From positions 25,666-89,665 of the forward strand of contig JAQTXA010000011.1 of NCBI GenBank assembly GCA_028689025.1: a DNA stretch of 64,000 nt. Reading direction: 5' to 3'. This stretch comes from Aliarcobacter sp. Its GTDB lineage: Bacteria > Campylobacterota > Campylobacteria > Campylobacterales > Arcobacteraceae. The translations under genes were made by a program, and so were the position numbers. Positions within the stretch are counted from its first letter, which is position 1. Each line of letters begins with the position of its first letter. The notes below the pieces were generated by a model. The model made no database searches. It was not told where the DNA came from and worked only from the letters and a program-made list of their open reading frames with translations. Below are positions 35,539-45,067 of this stretch, piece by piece.

Positions 35539-37614
35539 CATTGATTTTATATCATCAATTAATTGTTTAGTTTTTGCATCATTAGCATTTTTACCTAGAA
35601 CTTTATTTAATTTTTCTTGGATTTTATCTTTTTTCTTTTCAAGTTGTTTGTTAATTTGTTCTTTTAATAAATCTTTTGCATCTAAAGAAATCTTAGGATT
35701 TGATGTATCACCACTTACTTTTACAGCAAAAGTTTTTTCTTTAATAGTTGTATCTATTTTTGCATCAACTAAATTTTGTTCTAAATCTAAAACAGAATCT
35801 TTTGTTGTAATTTGAGTATTTTGACTTTTCATAATTAAATTAGAAGTTAAAACCTTATTATCTATTTGACTATCTATATCGAATGTTTCATAAACCTCTT
35901 TTGTTAAATCACCTTTCGTTAGTTGATTGATTAAAAGAGTGAAGTCATTTTCTAAGAAATGCCCATTTAATAGTTTTCCAGTTAAATTACCTTTTTTAAC
36001 TAATAAATCATAATCTAATACAAAATTTGCTTTTGAATCAAATATTTTTGAATAATCTAACATATTAGATAATTCTTGAACATCAATATTTTTTAAATTT
36101 GCTTTTAATTTATCATTTTTCAAATCAAAATCAAAAGTTCCACCTAAAGTGTTTGAATTTCCAATTACAGAAAGATTATTATCTTTATTTGAAATCTCTC
36201 CATTAATATCAAGTTTACCTTTTAAATTCATTTTTGTAATATCTTTTAATTTTTCTAAAGCTGGCATATTTAATAAATAATCACTAATAAAAGAATTTCC
36301 ATCAAAATCATATACAGCTTTTTGAGCTGTTAAATTACCCATAGTTGTTTCCACATAAGCTTTTGATATAGCTTGATTTGGAACTAAATTTGTATCTATT
36401 TCTAAATTATAATTTAATTTTTCTTCTAAAGTTTGTTTAAATACCACATTTGCAACTTCATTAACTATTGAACCATCATCAATTTTAGAGATTATTGTTC
36501 CATCAAGTCTGTTTAAATCTGCATTTTTTATGTTGGCATCAATGTTTAAATTTCCAGTTGAATAAATAGGTTCATTTATTACTTGTAAAAGTTTTTCTAG
36601 TCTTGCATTTTCAACAGAAAGTTTTACATTTGAAGGTTTAAAGTTAATAAATTCAGCATTATACTTTGTAATCCCCTCTAATACATCTGAACTTCCTTCA
36701 ATTTGAATTGTTTGATCAAAGGCTTTTAAATTACCATCTGTTAAAAATTCACCATTTAATTTTTTAGAAATAATTCCTTCTAATTTTGATAAATTTTTAA
36801 TATCAATTTTGTAATCTGTTTTAATATTATTAGTTGATAAATCTATAGTAGTTTTGTTCATAGAAATTTCACCTAATGAACTATTTAAATTACTTTTGAT
36901 CTCTGCCTTATTTGGTGTCAAAATTGCATTTATATCACTTTGAAAATTTATAGCCGATTGAAATCCTTGATTGAACTCACTATTTATAATATCATTATTG
37001 ATTTTTCCATCAATAATTTTAGCAATAATCATTCCATCTAATTTTGATAAATTCGCATTTTTAATATCTGCATGAATTGTTAAATCACCTTTTGCATATT
37101 GAGGTTTATTTAGTAATACTAATAAATCTTCAATTTTTGCATTTTTTACTTGAACATTTATATTTTTTGGTTCAAAATCTTCTAAATTAAAATAGTATTT
37201 AGTTTGACTTTGTGCAATATCTGAAACACCTTGAATGATTGCTTCTTGTTCATTACCAATAAAAATTCCACTTGTTACTAATGGACCTTTAAACTCTTGT
37301 TTAGTTAAGTTCTTTAATGTAGATAACTCATTAATCTTAATATCATATTTTAAATCTACACTCTTTTTAAAAAGAGATAAATCTCCAGAAATATTTATCT
37401 TAGAGTTATCATTTATAGAAGCATCGAAATTTAAATACTTTAAAGTTAAAGTAAAATCATTAACCTTTAATTTAACATCATTTTGCCCAGTATTAATCTT
37501 CTTTTCAATATAAGAAGAGACTACACTATTTCCATATTTTGTAAATAATATTCCGTATACAGACACTAACACAAGAACAATTATTAGAGTAAGTGATAAA
37601 AACAATTTTTTCAT
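35530..37614 (-). CDS. AsmA-like repeat-containing envelope protein
   Basis: 694 aa from ATG 37614 (AAGGTTG upstream; a TTG at 37620 is less likely). One N-terminal membrane helix anchors a long periplasmic beta-rich protein. Three repeats of about 170-200 residues are visible, each opening with L..L..I....L.G.....G and the repeated YAKGDLTIHADIKNANLSKLDG / YSTGNLNIDANIKNADLNRLDG block. This architecture resembles AsmA/TamB-type proteins tied to lipid transport or outer-membrane assembly. The end (about 655-690) is a Lys-rich coiled coil. It is divergent from atpE. Confidence 0.6.
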   Translation of the reverse strand: MKKLFLSLTLIIVLVLVSVYGILFTKYGNSVVSSYIEKKINTGQNDVKLKVNDFTLTLKYLNFDASINDNSKINISGDLSLFKKSVDLKYDIKINELSTLKNLTKQEFKGPLVTSGIFIGNEQEAIIQGVSDIAQSQTKYYFNLEDFEPKNINVQVKNAKIEDLLVLLNKPQYAKGDLTIHADIKNANLSKLDGMIIAKIIDGKINNDIINSEFNQGFQSAINFQSDINAILTPNKAEIKSNLNSSLGEISMNKTTIDLSTNNIKTDYKIDIKNLSKLEGIISKKLNGEFLTDGNLKAFDQTIQIEGSSDVLEGITKYNAEFINFKPSNVKLSVENARLEKLLQVINEPIYSTGNLNIDANIKNADLNRLDGTIISKIDDGSIVNEVANVVFKQTLEEKLNYNLEIDTNLVPNQAISKAYVETTMGNLTAQKAVYDFDGNSFISDYLLNMPALEKLKDITKMNLKGKLDINGEISNKDNNLSVIGNSNTLGGTFDFDLKNDKLKANLKNIDVQELSNMLDYSKIFDSKANFVLDYDLLVKKGNLTGKLLNGHFLENDFTLLINQLTKGDLTKEVYETFDIDSQIDNKVLTSNLIMKSQNTQITTKDSVLDLEQNLVDAKIDTTIKEKTFAVKVSGDTSNPKISLDAKDLLKEQINKQLEKKKDKIQEKLNKVLGKNANDAKTKQLIDDIKSMVK

Positions 37615-37792
37615 TCGCAACCTTTTTTTCGATAATTGGAGAGATTATATCAAATTTTAGTAAATAAAAAGAAAACAATGACTTTTAGCTTTTTTTTATT
37701 TTTATTGGTATATAATCACGCCACTCGAAGTATTAAGTAGGGATACGCAAGCCGAACAGACTTTGAAAAAATAAAATATTAAGGAATATAGA

Positions 37793-38107
37793 ATGAAAAA
37801 AATCGTTCTTTTAATGCTAGCTATCGCTGGTTTTGCATTTGCTGCTGATGAAGCAGTTGTTAATGAAACTTTAAAAGCATACTCTGTAGTTGCTGCTGGA
37901 ATTGGATTAGGTCTTGCTGCACTTGGTGGAGCTATTGGTATGGGTAATACTGCTGCTGCAACTATTGCTGGTACTGCTAGAAACCCAGGTTTAGGTGGAA
38001 AATTAATGACAACTATGTTCATTGCTTTAGCGATGATCGAAGCACAAGTTATTTATGCACTTGTTGTTGCTATGATTGCATTATATGCAAATCCATTTTT
38101 AGGGTAA
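37793..38107 (+). CDS. atpE: ATP synthase F0 subunit c
   Basis: 104 aa, longer than the usual 70-85 because it begins with a signal-peptide-like segment (MKKIVLLMLAIAGFAFAADE). Then come the two hairpin helices; the carboxylate that carries the ion is Glu in ALAMIEAQVIYAL near residue 84, and RNPG (near 64) is the polar loop facing F1. The residues around the Glu do not show the full sodium set, so proton use is likely. Alone here, away from other atp genes, which is usual in Campylobacterota. AAGGAAT precedes the ATG and a strong terminator follows. Confidence 0.95.
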   Translation: MKKIVLLMLAIAGFAFAADEAVVNETLKAYSVVAAGIGLGLAALGGAIGMGNTAAATIAGTARNPGLGGKLMTTMFIALAMIEAQVIYALVVAMIALYANPFLG

Positions 38108-38137
38108 TCTTTAAATCTACAGATTTAATAAAACTCT

Positions 38138-38173
38138 AAAGGTCAAGAAGTTTTCTTCTTGACCTTTTTTTTT
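38138..38173 (+). terminator. Terminator after atpE
   Basis: AAAGGTCAAGAAG and CTTCTTGACCTTT pair perfectly (13 bp) around TTTT, followed by a T-run. It is the strongest terminator in the window. Confidence 0.92.
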
Positions 38174-38264
38174 GTCCAAATTCTTTAAATACTCTTTTCG
38201 CCACTTTTATACCTCTTTGAAATGCTATAGTTTTTCTTAAATTAAAATTCAAAAAGGATTTATT

Positions 38265-40385
38265 ATGAAAAGTAGCACTATAAAAAGTAAAATTCTTACT
38301 CTAATACTGTTTAGTGTCTCTATATCTTTTCTTATATTAGGTTTCTACAATGCTTATAACAATTATAATTCAGAGTACAATTTAATAAAACAAAAAGAGT
38401 TAGATTTAGCAAATGAAACATCTAAGTCAATTAACAATTATCTTCAATCAAAAATAGATATAGTTGAAGCAGTGGCACTTGAAGTATCAACTTTACCCTT
38501 AGATGTGAAAAGCAATGAAATAGTAAATAAATTACGTTTAGGTAATTTATCTGGGAAATTTTCTGGATTATATTTAGGAATTGATAATGGTAATTTTTTA
38601 CAATTTGATGGAAGTTTTAGAACACCACAAACCCATGATTATGATTCAAGAGCCAGACCTTGGTATAAAAAAGCTGTTGAATTAGATGGAGCAGGAGTTA
38701 GTGAACCATACATTGATTACAGTACAAAAAAATTAGTTATCTCAGTATCTGCCCCAGTAAAAAAAGATGGGAGAATAGTAGGTGTTATTGGTTCTGATAT
38801 TTCTCTTGATACAGTTGTAAAAACAGTTTTAAATATTAATCTTGATGAAGAAGGTTTTGCATATCTTATTGATAATTTAGGGAAAACCATAGTACATAAA
38901 GACAACAAACTATTTAATACTCAAAATAAAATTTATGAACAAATAAAAAGTAATGATACTTTACATTTTGATGAAGCTTTAGATGAAAACAATCCTCAAT
39001 TAATTGCTTATAGTAGTATTAATATTACAAATTGGAAATTAGTTATTCAACTTGATAAAAAAGCAATTTCTAAAAAAATAAATTCTAACTTGATTAAAGA
39101 GATATTCTTATATATTCTTTTACTTATTATTATTTTAGTAATTTTATTTTTTGCACTTGTAAAAATATTAGCTCCATTAAAAACTCTAGAAAATGGATTA
39201 AACTTCTTTTTCAGATATTTAAAAGGTGAAGAAGAAAATATTAATAAACTAAACATACATACAAATGATGAATTTGGGAATATGGCTCAAGAGATTGATA
39301 AACAAATGGAATTAATTTCACAAAATCTTAATGATGATAGGGAATTAATCAAAGAAGTTAAAAATGTTGTAAATAGAGTAAAAGAAGGACATTTAGATTT
39401 ACAAATAAAATATGAAACTTCAAATTCATCATTAAATGAACTGAAAAATATGTTAAATGATATGATTCAAACTATCAAAGCTAATGTGAATGAAGACATT
39501 AATAGTATCTTAGCTTCTTTGGAAAAATATGCTAGTTTAAATTTTGTAGATGAGATAAAAAATCCTACAGGTAATGTGGCAATTGGCTTAAATAATTTAT
39601 CAAATATTATAAATCAAATGCTTCAAGAAAATAAACAAAATGGATTAAGCCTAGATGAAAGTTCAAAAGTTTTATTAGAAAATGTAAATATCTTAAATAA
39701 AGCATCTAACGAAACAGCTGTTTCACTTGAAGAAACAGCCGCAGCCTTAGAAGAGATTACAAGTACAGTAATAAATAACACTGAAAGAATTTCAACAATG
39801 ACAAATCATTCAAATGAGTTATCAAACTCAATAGAAGAAGGTCAAAAATTAGCAAGTATTACAGTTGAGTCTATGGATGCTATAAATGAACAAACACAAG
39901 CAATAGCAGATGCAATTACTATAATTGATCAAATTGCATTTCAAACAAATATTCTTTCACTAAATGCCGCTGTTGAAGCAGCAACTGCTGGAGAAGCGGG
40001 TAAAGGTTTTGCCGTTGTTGCAGCAGAAGTACGAAATCTAGCATCTCGTTCAGCAGAAGCAGCCAAAGAGATAAAAGATTTAGTTGAAAATGCAACAAGC
40101 AAAACAAATAGTGGTAAAAAAATTGCCGATGATATGATAAAAGGTTATGTAAAATTAAGAGAAAATATTTCTAAAACAACAGAAGTTATAAAGGATATTT
40201 CTATCTCTTCAAGTGAGCAAAGAATAAGCATTGAACAAATAAATGATGTTGTAAATAGATTAGATAGACAAACTCAAAGTAATGCCTCAATAGCTTCACA
40301 AACCCATGATATAGCAATTAATACATCAGATATAGCAAGAACAATTTTAACTACAGTTAATGAAAAAAACTTTAGGAATAAATAA
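38265..40385 (+). CDS. Methyl-accepting chemotaxis protein with periplasmic Cache sensor
   Basis: 706 aa. Membrane span 1 at about 11-30, periplasmic double Cache domain (about 40-270, with [24 protein letters not shown] and [14 protein letters not shown], the amino/organic acid-binding type), span 2 at about 277-300, a HAMP-like region, then the signalling domain with [20 protein letters not shown] and [30 protein letters not shown] and the Asp of GSD are the usual ligand-contacting positions of amino acid-binding dCache domains. No CheR-tethering pentapeptide at the end. AAAGGATT precedes the ATG. Single-gene unit. Confidence 0.93.
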   Translation: MKSSTIKSKILTLILFSVSISFLILGFYNAYNNYNSEYNLIKQKELDLANETSKSINNYLQSKIDIVEAVALEVSTLPLDVKSNEIVNKLRLGNLSGKFSGLYLGIDNGNFLQFDGSFRTPQTHDYDSRARPWYKKAVELDGAGVSEPYIDYSTKKLVISVSAPVKKDGRIVGVIGSDISLDTVVKTVLNINLDEEGFAYLIDNLGKTIVHKDNKLFNTQNKIYEQIKSNDTLHFDEALDENNPQLIAYSSINITNWKLVIQLDKKAISKKINSNLIKEIFLYILLLIIILVILFFALVKILAPLKTLENGLNFFFRYLKGEEENINKLNIHTNDEFGNMAQEIDKQMELISQNLNDDRELIKEVKNVVNRVKEGHLDLQIKYETSNSSLNELKNMLNDMIQTIKANVNEDINSILASLEKYASLNFVDEIKNPTGNVAIGLNNLSNIINQMLQENKQNGLSLDESSKVLLENVNILNKASNETAVSLEETAAALEEITSTVINNTERISTMTNHSNELSNSIEEGQKLASITVESMDAINEQTQAIADAITIIDQIAFQTNILSLNAAVEAATAGEAGKGFAVVAAEVRNLASRSAEAAKEIKDLVENATSKTNSGKKIADDMIKGYVKLRENISKTTEVIKDISISSSEQRISIEQINDVVNRLDRQTQSNASIASQTHDIAINTSDIARTILTTVNEKNFRNK

Positions 40386-40402
40386 ATTTATTCCCTCTTT
40401 TT

Positions 40403-40441
40403 CAATCATAATACTTAATCTTATATGAAGTATTATGATTG
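40403..40441 (+). terminator. Hairpin after the Cache MCP gene
   Basis: CAATCATAATACTT and AAGTATTATGATTG pair over 14 bp around an 11-nt loop, just ahead of the tRNA gene. Confidence 0.65.
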
Positions 40442-40462
40442 TAGTATTTCACCCTATTTTTT

Positions 40463-40547
40463 GCGGTTATGGTGGAACGGTAGACACGCTACCTTGAGGT
40501 GGTAGTGCCCTATGGGTGTGCGAGTTCAAATCTCGCTAACCGCACCA
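40463..40547 (+). tRNA. tRNA-Leu(GAG)
   Basis: 85 nt including an encoded CCA. Acceptor GCGGTTA pairs with TAACCGC, the anticodon stem CTACC/GGTAG holds anticodon GAG at 40496-40498, the long variable arm typical of class II tRNAs follows, and the T arm has GAGTTCAAATCTC. Confidence 0.95.
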
Positions 40548-40629
40548 CATTTTATACAATTTTACTATTATCTCTTCATACCAATTTCCATTTAAAACCT
40601 ATATTTTAATAATCTCTAATAGAAATTAT

Positions 40630-41388
40630 TTAAGGTGCAATTAACTCTTTTTTATAATATTCAGGATCAAAAACAAATACAATAGATGGGTCATAGATAA
40701 GTTTTTCTTCATCTTTTCCAGGATAAACAACATGACTTAAGAAATGTTTGATTGCATTAATTCGACACCTTTTTTTACTATTTGTATGGACAATATACCA
40801 TGGGGCATAAACAAAATCTGTTTTAACAAACATAGTATCTCTAGCAGTTGAATAATCATCCCACATTTTTTGTGCTTCTTGGTCAATGGGGCTTAGTTTC
40901 CACTGCTTCAAAGGATCATCTTTTCGCGCTTCTAGCCGTTCCTTCTGCTCTTTCTTTGATATATCAATATAATACTTAAAAAAATGCATACCATCATGGG
41001 TAAGAAGATGCTCAAAACTACCAACTTCTTCTATAAAATTCTCATATTCATGTTCATTGCAAAAGCCCATTACCCGCTCGACTCCCGCACGGTTGTACCA
41101 ACTACGGTTAAAAAATACAATCTCACCTGAAACTGGAAGATGGGGAACAAAGCGCTGAAAATACCAAGCTTCATTATCTCGAGTAGAGGGTTTTCCTAAA
41201 GCTACAGTTCGAACTTCCCTCGGACTTAAATGTTCACAAAATCGTTTGATTGTTCCATCTTTTCCTGCTGCATCTCTTCCTTCAAAAATAAGACAGACTT
41301 TTTTACCATTTGCAATAACACTTTTTTGAAATTTAACAAGTTCTATCTGTAATTCATGTAATTCTTTTTTATAAATTTTTTTATTCAT
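40630..41388 (-). CDS. ppk2: Polyphosphate kinase 2
   Basis: 252 aa, the size of single-domain class I PPK2. It moves phosphate between polyphosphate and nucleotides, usually making ATP or GTP from the diphosphates. Walker A is FEGRDAAGKDGTIKR near residue 30; Walker B/lid residues are FFNRSWYNRAGVERVMGF near 90. Its ATG overlaps the stop of the proton-pump gene by 1 nt (TAATG), with GAGGT upstream, so the two are made together; PPK2 could supply ATP to the pump under stress. The DNA is less AT-rich than its neighbours. Confidence 0.93.
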   Translation of the reverse strand: MNKKIYKKELHELQIELVKFQKSVIANGKKVCLIFEGRDAAGKDGTIKRFCEHLSPREVRTVALGKPSTRDNEAWYFQRFVPHLPVSGEIVFFNRSWYNRAGVERVMGFCNEHEYENFIEEVGSFEHLLTHDGMHFFKYYIDISKKEQKERLEARKDDPLKQWKLSPIDQEAQKMWDDYSTARDTMFVKTDFVYAPWYIVHTNSKKRCRINAIKHFLSHVVYPGKDEEKLIYDPSIVFVFDPEYYKKELIAP

Positions 41389-43805
41389 TATATTACCTCG
41401 ATTCCCATATGTTTGCGATAGTATCGCAATACTGCCATTTTAACTGCATCATTAAAAACAAACCATATCAACGCATATACCCAAGCAATTGCTGCCCATC
41501 CCCATCCAATTGGAGTCATAAGACCAAATCCATAAACAGCAATGATTGTCCCTAAAACACGGCTAGATAAAGTTGCTATAAAAAGACTCCATGATGGATA
41601 TGGACGTTTCCAAAACCAGTCATCAATACGGGTGTTGTAAATTGTTCCATGACCTGCAATAACTAGTTTGGCAAAAAAGAGAGATTGTACAAACTCAAGT
41701 GGAAGTTTCCATTCAGACATCACAAGCCAAAAGAGTAAAAATGAAGAAATAACACCAGCCATTCCAAGCCAAGATGAAAGAATCAGAATCTCTCTCATAT
41801 CCCATTTTACAGGAGCTTCTCGCACTTTAGTACGGTCATAAGCGATGGCTAAAATTGGGATATCATTAAGCAGTGCTAATACAATAATCATTAATGCAGT
41901 AACTGGATAAAATTTGAAAAATACAATTGCTAATGTCATAAAAATTACAATACGAATTGTTTCAGCAATACGAAAAATAGTATAACTTTTCATCCGCTCA
42001 AAAGTAATACGAGCAATGTTAATGGCATCTACGATGATATGAAGTCCAGGAGCCATTAGTACAATATCAGCAGATGCACGTGCTGCATCAGTTGCGCCAC
42101 TTACTGCAATACCACAGTCCGCTTTTTTAAGTGCTGGTGCATCATTTACACCATCCCCTGTCATTCCTACAATATGACCCTCTTTTTGAAGTTCATCTAT
42201 AATAAAATATTTATCTTCAGGATAAACCTGAGCAAAGCCATCCGCTTTTTCAATTAGTTTAATAGCTTGTGATTCATCTTTTTTAATACTCTCTTTAGAA
42301 AGTTTACGAACATCTTCAATATTATTCCCTATTTCCAAAAGAGTTGAGATATAAGTTGCAACGGCTAAATTATCCCCCGTAATCATCTTAATATCTACCC
42401 CTTTAGCTCTAGCTGCTGCAATAGCTTCACGAGAGTCTTCACGTGGTGGATCAAATAAAGGAATAAGTCCTGCAAAATAGTACGACTTTTCCTCTGGCTT
42501 TTTATACGCCACCCCAAGAGTTCTAAATCCATTATAGGCAAAGTTTTCCACTTGTTTATAAGCTTCAGATTTATCAAAATCTTCTTCATTACAAAGCTCA
42601 ATAATTACTTGGGGAGCCCCTTTTGTAATAATAAGTTCATTTTGATTACTATTAAAAACTACGTGTGCTTCAGTATATTTACTAACAGGATTAAACGGAA
42701 GAAATTTTTTGAGAGTGTAGTCACTTAGTTTTTCATAAAGATTATGTTCTTGAAGATAGGTATAAATTAGTGCTTCAATAGGATCACCATTCTCCTCTTT
42801 ACTTGAGAGTGCTGCGTATAAAAGTAGTTCATCTGTATTTTGCAATCTAGCAACATAAGGCTGTGAAATACTCATTTTATTCTGGGTCAGAGTTCCTGTT
42901 TTATCAGAACACAATATGTCCATTCCAGCAAGCTCTTCAATGGCAGCAAGACGGCTGACAATTGCCTCTTTTTTGGCAAGTAGTGAAGCACCAACAGCCA
43001 TTGTTACAGTTAAAACAGCAGGCATTGCAACTGGAATTGCAGATATCATCAAAACTAATGCAAATACCAATAACTCCATTGCTGGCTCACCTCTAAAAAG
43101 TCCAACAGCAATTATTATACTTATCATAACTATTGTAAGTAATATCAGAAAATTTCCAACTGTTATGACCATTTTTTGGAAACGACTTTGTTCTTGTTTT
43201 TGTGCTTTTGCTACAAGTTCTACAGTTTTCCCAAAATAAGTTGATTCAGCAGTTGCAGTAACTACAGCACTCATTTCTCCTTGGGTAACAATAGCATTTG
43301 CATAAACAATAGCACCCGATTCATATTGTACAGGAAGAGATTCTCCTGTTAGAGCAGATTGATCGACAAAAAGAAAACCATCTTTGTCAAGAAGATTAGC
43401 ATCAGCAGGAATAATATTACCACTTCTAAGTTTGATAACATCATGTGGGACAAGTTCACGAGAGGGAAGATTAACCCACTCTCCATCACGTAGTACAAGT
43501 GCCATTCGAGCAAGTTTTTGCTTCAATACCTTTATAGCACTTAGTGCTTTAGATTCTTGATAATAATCCACACCACTATTTACAAATAGCAATATAAGAA
43601 TAATAGTGAAGTCTTCCCATCGCTGGGCAACCGCTGATAGTACAACTGCAATTTCAATCATCCAAGGAATTGGTCCCCAAAAACGCCGAAACAAGCGATG
43701 CCAAGTAGATTCTTCATGTTCTGCTATCTCATTATAACCATATTGTTCACGCTGTTTTTGGGCTTCTTCTGTACTTAATCCACTTGTTACATCTTCTTTA
43801 TCCAT
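41388..43805 (-). CDS. P-type H+-ATPase (P3A, plasma-membrane type)
   Basis: 805 aa, short like bacterial and archaeal P3A pumps. Motifs: TGES near residue 157, DKTGTLTQNKM with the phosphorylated Asp near 300, MITGDNLAVA and MTGDGVNDAPALKKADCGIAV in the P domain. About ten membrane spans; no metal-binding N-terminal domain, so not a heavy-metal pump. It would expel protons using ATP, backing up pH homeostasis or membrane potential. Such pumps are uncommon in this lineage and, with the raised GC content and the linked stress genes, suggest gene transfer. Confidence 0.92.
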   Translation of the reverse strand: MDKEDVTSGLSTEEAQKQREQYGYNEIAEHEESTWHRLFRRFWGPIPWMIEIAVVLSAVAQRWEDFTIILILLFVNSGVDYYQESKALSAIKVLKQKLARMALVLRDGEWVNLPSRELVPHDVIKLRSGNIIPADANLLDKDGFLFVDQSALTGESLPVQYESGAIVYANAIVTQGEMSAVVTATAESTYFGKTVELVAKAQKQEQSRFQKMVITVGNFLILLTIVMISIIIAVGLFRGEPAMELLVFALVLMISAIPVAMPAVLTVTMAVGASLLAKKEAIVSRLAAIEELAGMDILCSDKTGTLTQNKMSISQPYVARLQNTDELLLYAALSSKEENGDPIEALIYTYLQEHNLYEKLSDYTLKKFLPFNPVSKYTEAHVVFNSNQNELIITKGAPQVIIELCNEEDFDKSEAYKQVENFAYNGFRTLGVAYKKPEEKSYYFAGLIPLFDPPREDSREAIAAARAKGVDIKMITGDNLAVATYISTLLEIGNNIEDVRKLSKESIKKDESQAIKLIEKADGFAQVYPEDKYFIIDELQKEGHIVGMTGDGVNDAPALKKADCGIAVSGATDAARASADIVLMAPGLHIIVDAINIARITFERMKSYTIFRIAETIRIVIFMTLAIVFFKFYPVTALMIIVLALLNDIPILAIAYDRTKVREAPVKWDMREILILSSWLGMAGVISSFLLFWLVMSEWKLPLEFVQSLFFAKLVIAGHGTIYNTRIDDWFWKRPYPSWSLFIATLSSRVLGTIIAVYGFGLMTPIGWGWAAIAWVYALIWFVFNDAVKMAVLRYYRKHMGIEVI

Positions 43806-43847
43806 CGTATCTTCCTTACAGATTAACTGCTAAACTGACATGAAACT

Positions 43848-44135
43848 CTAAACTAATGATCTATTTAATCTTTCAAAACCTTCATTTATTTTTATTAGAG
43901 AACTATCAACATCACCTTTAATTTGCTCCCAAGAATTTTCCATTTCAACATTTATCTCTTTTACCCTATCCATCATTTCATTAGCCATTGTTTCTAGACT
44001 TTCAACATCTTTGATAAAATCTAAACGTTCTACATCTGAAAGAGATCTGATCTTTGTTTTAAGCTCCACTAATTTTTCTAGTGCAAGATCCAATTCTTTT
44101 TCAATCTCTTGTTTGTATGTTTCTATTGTGCTCAT
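43848..44135 (-). CDS. Coiled-coil stress-type protein of unknown function
   Basis: 95 aa, almost entirely helical with heptad repeats (ELDLALEKLVELKTKI ... LETMANEMMDRVKEI), no signal peptide, no Cys. It precedes the proton-pump gene by 42 nt and shares the leader text AGGAGAAATATTATG with the Lmo0937-type gene at 44603. It resembles small sll1863-like stress proteins in size and make-up, a weak match by eye. Confidence 0.6.
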   Translation of the reverse strand: MSTIETYKQEIEKELDLALEKLVELKTKIRSLSDVERLDFIKDVESLETMANEMMDRVKEINVEMENSWEQIKGDVDSSLIKINEGFERLNRSLV

Positions 44136-44200
44136 AATATTTCTCCTATGTTAATTAAAGTAGCCATAAATAATAAGAGTTTATCCCCTATTATTTGGAA

Positions 44201-44362
44201 TCAATCGGTTTTTTTCTCTATATATTTAGCCCCATCATTGACTTTTTCTTTACTCCATTCAGCACCAGTAGCTGTATCTTTTTTTACACCTTCCCATGTC
44301 TCACAACCACTAGCCATTAGTACAACAAACAGAAACATCATAAATGTTAAAATCTTTTTCAT
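44201..44362 (-). CDS. Entericidin-like small lipoprotein
   Basis: 53 aa. MKKILTFMMFLFVVL followed by the lipobox LMASGC predicts cleavage and lipid attachment at Cys 20. The mature part (ETWEGVKKDTATGAEW...) matches the short EcnA/EcnB-type pattern of G-x-K-D-T. In E. coli these form a stress-controlled toxin/antidote pair; here only one is present, in front of the coiled-coil and proton-pump genes. It is small but has a clear ATG and context. Confidence 0.75.
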   Translation of the reverse strand: MKKILTFMMFLFVVLMASGCETWEGVKKDTATGAEWSKEKVNDGAKYIEKKTD

Positions 44363-44456
44363 TTAATATCCTTTTACCTCATCAATATTCTCAGGATTTT
44401 TTTTTGCATATGCACTAAGGGAATCCAAACTCTTTTAAATATCTTTTTACGGTAAT

Positions 44457-44603
44457 TTATAGCCGTCGGCCTTTGATGATACGAACTAAAATAACTATAA
44501 ATGCAATAACTAAGAGAATATGAATAAATCCTCCCATCGTGTATGAACTAACCAGTCCTAGAATCCAAAGGATAACTAGAAGTAAAGCAACAGTTTCGAG
44601 CAT
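44457..44603 (-). CDS. Lmo0937 family small membrane protein
   Basis: 48 aa, two membrane helices around SSYTMGGFIHILLVIA, ending in the basic VRIIKGRR tail. This is the characteristic sequence of the Lmo0937 family, widely found with general stress genes. AAGGAG lies 8 nt before the ATG. Probably the first gene of the minus-strand stress block. Confidence 0.8.
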   Translation of the reverse strand: MLETVALLLVILWILGLVSSYTMGGFIHILLVIAFIVILVRIIKGRRL

Positions 44604-45067
44604 AATATTTCTCCTTGTTGTTACTAAGATTTTATAAGGAATATTTTCCTCTAAAACTTATGTTGTAAAGCCTTAATGAATTTTTACGAAAAAGATAGAT
44701 GCTAATAATAAAAGTAATAGCACCAAAATATACTAAGTCATTACTTTATCTATTTGAGCACACATAACAACTTGTGTTAATATGTAAACTAACAGAATCA
44801 AATAACCTGATAAGCCCAGACTACAAAACCAATAATTTTTATTGAATTTTTGTACTTGAATAGTATTGTAGATAACTTCACTATACAGCAATATTTCTTT
44901 TTTAGGGTTGGAAATGAAATAATTTCATTTATTGGAAAGATAATAGAAAATTAAGATTAGAATTTATTCTATAAATAACTATAACACGAAGCTTTTATTT
45001 ACTTTTCATTACTATTCTTAAGTTACAATACAACTTTTAATTATACAATCCCACAAAAGGAAAATCT
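44604..45067. other. 464-bp gene-free region with a dyad
   Basis: No reading frame of note. AAATGAAAT-A-ATTTCATTT (44912-44930) is a perfect 19-bp palindrome between divergent genes and may be an operator for the stress block or the MscS gene. Promoters for both must lie here; none is clear-cut. Confidence 0.45.

Noticed and set aside
40463..40547. tRNA-Leu as integration site for the stress block
   Set aside because: The block starts near a tRNA, but no repeat of the tRNA 3-prime end and no integrase are seen on the far side.
44109..44366. Plus-strand frame of about 85 aa
   Set aside because: It is the reverse of the entericidin-like lipoprotein gene, which has a proper lipobox and start.
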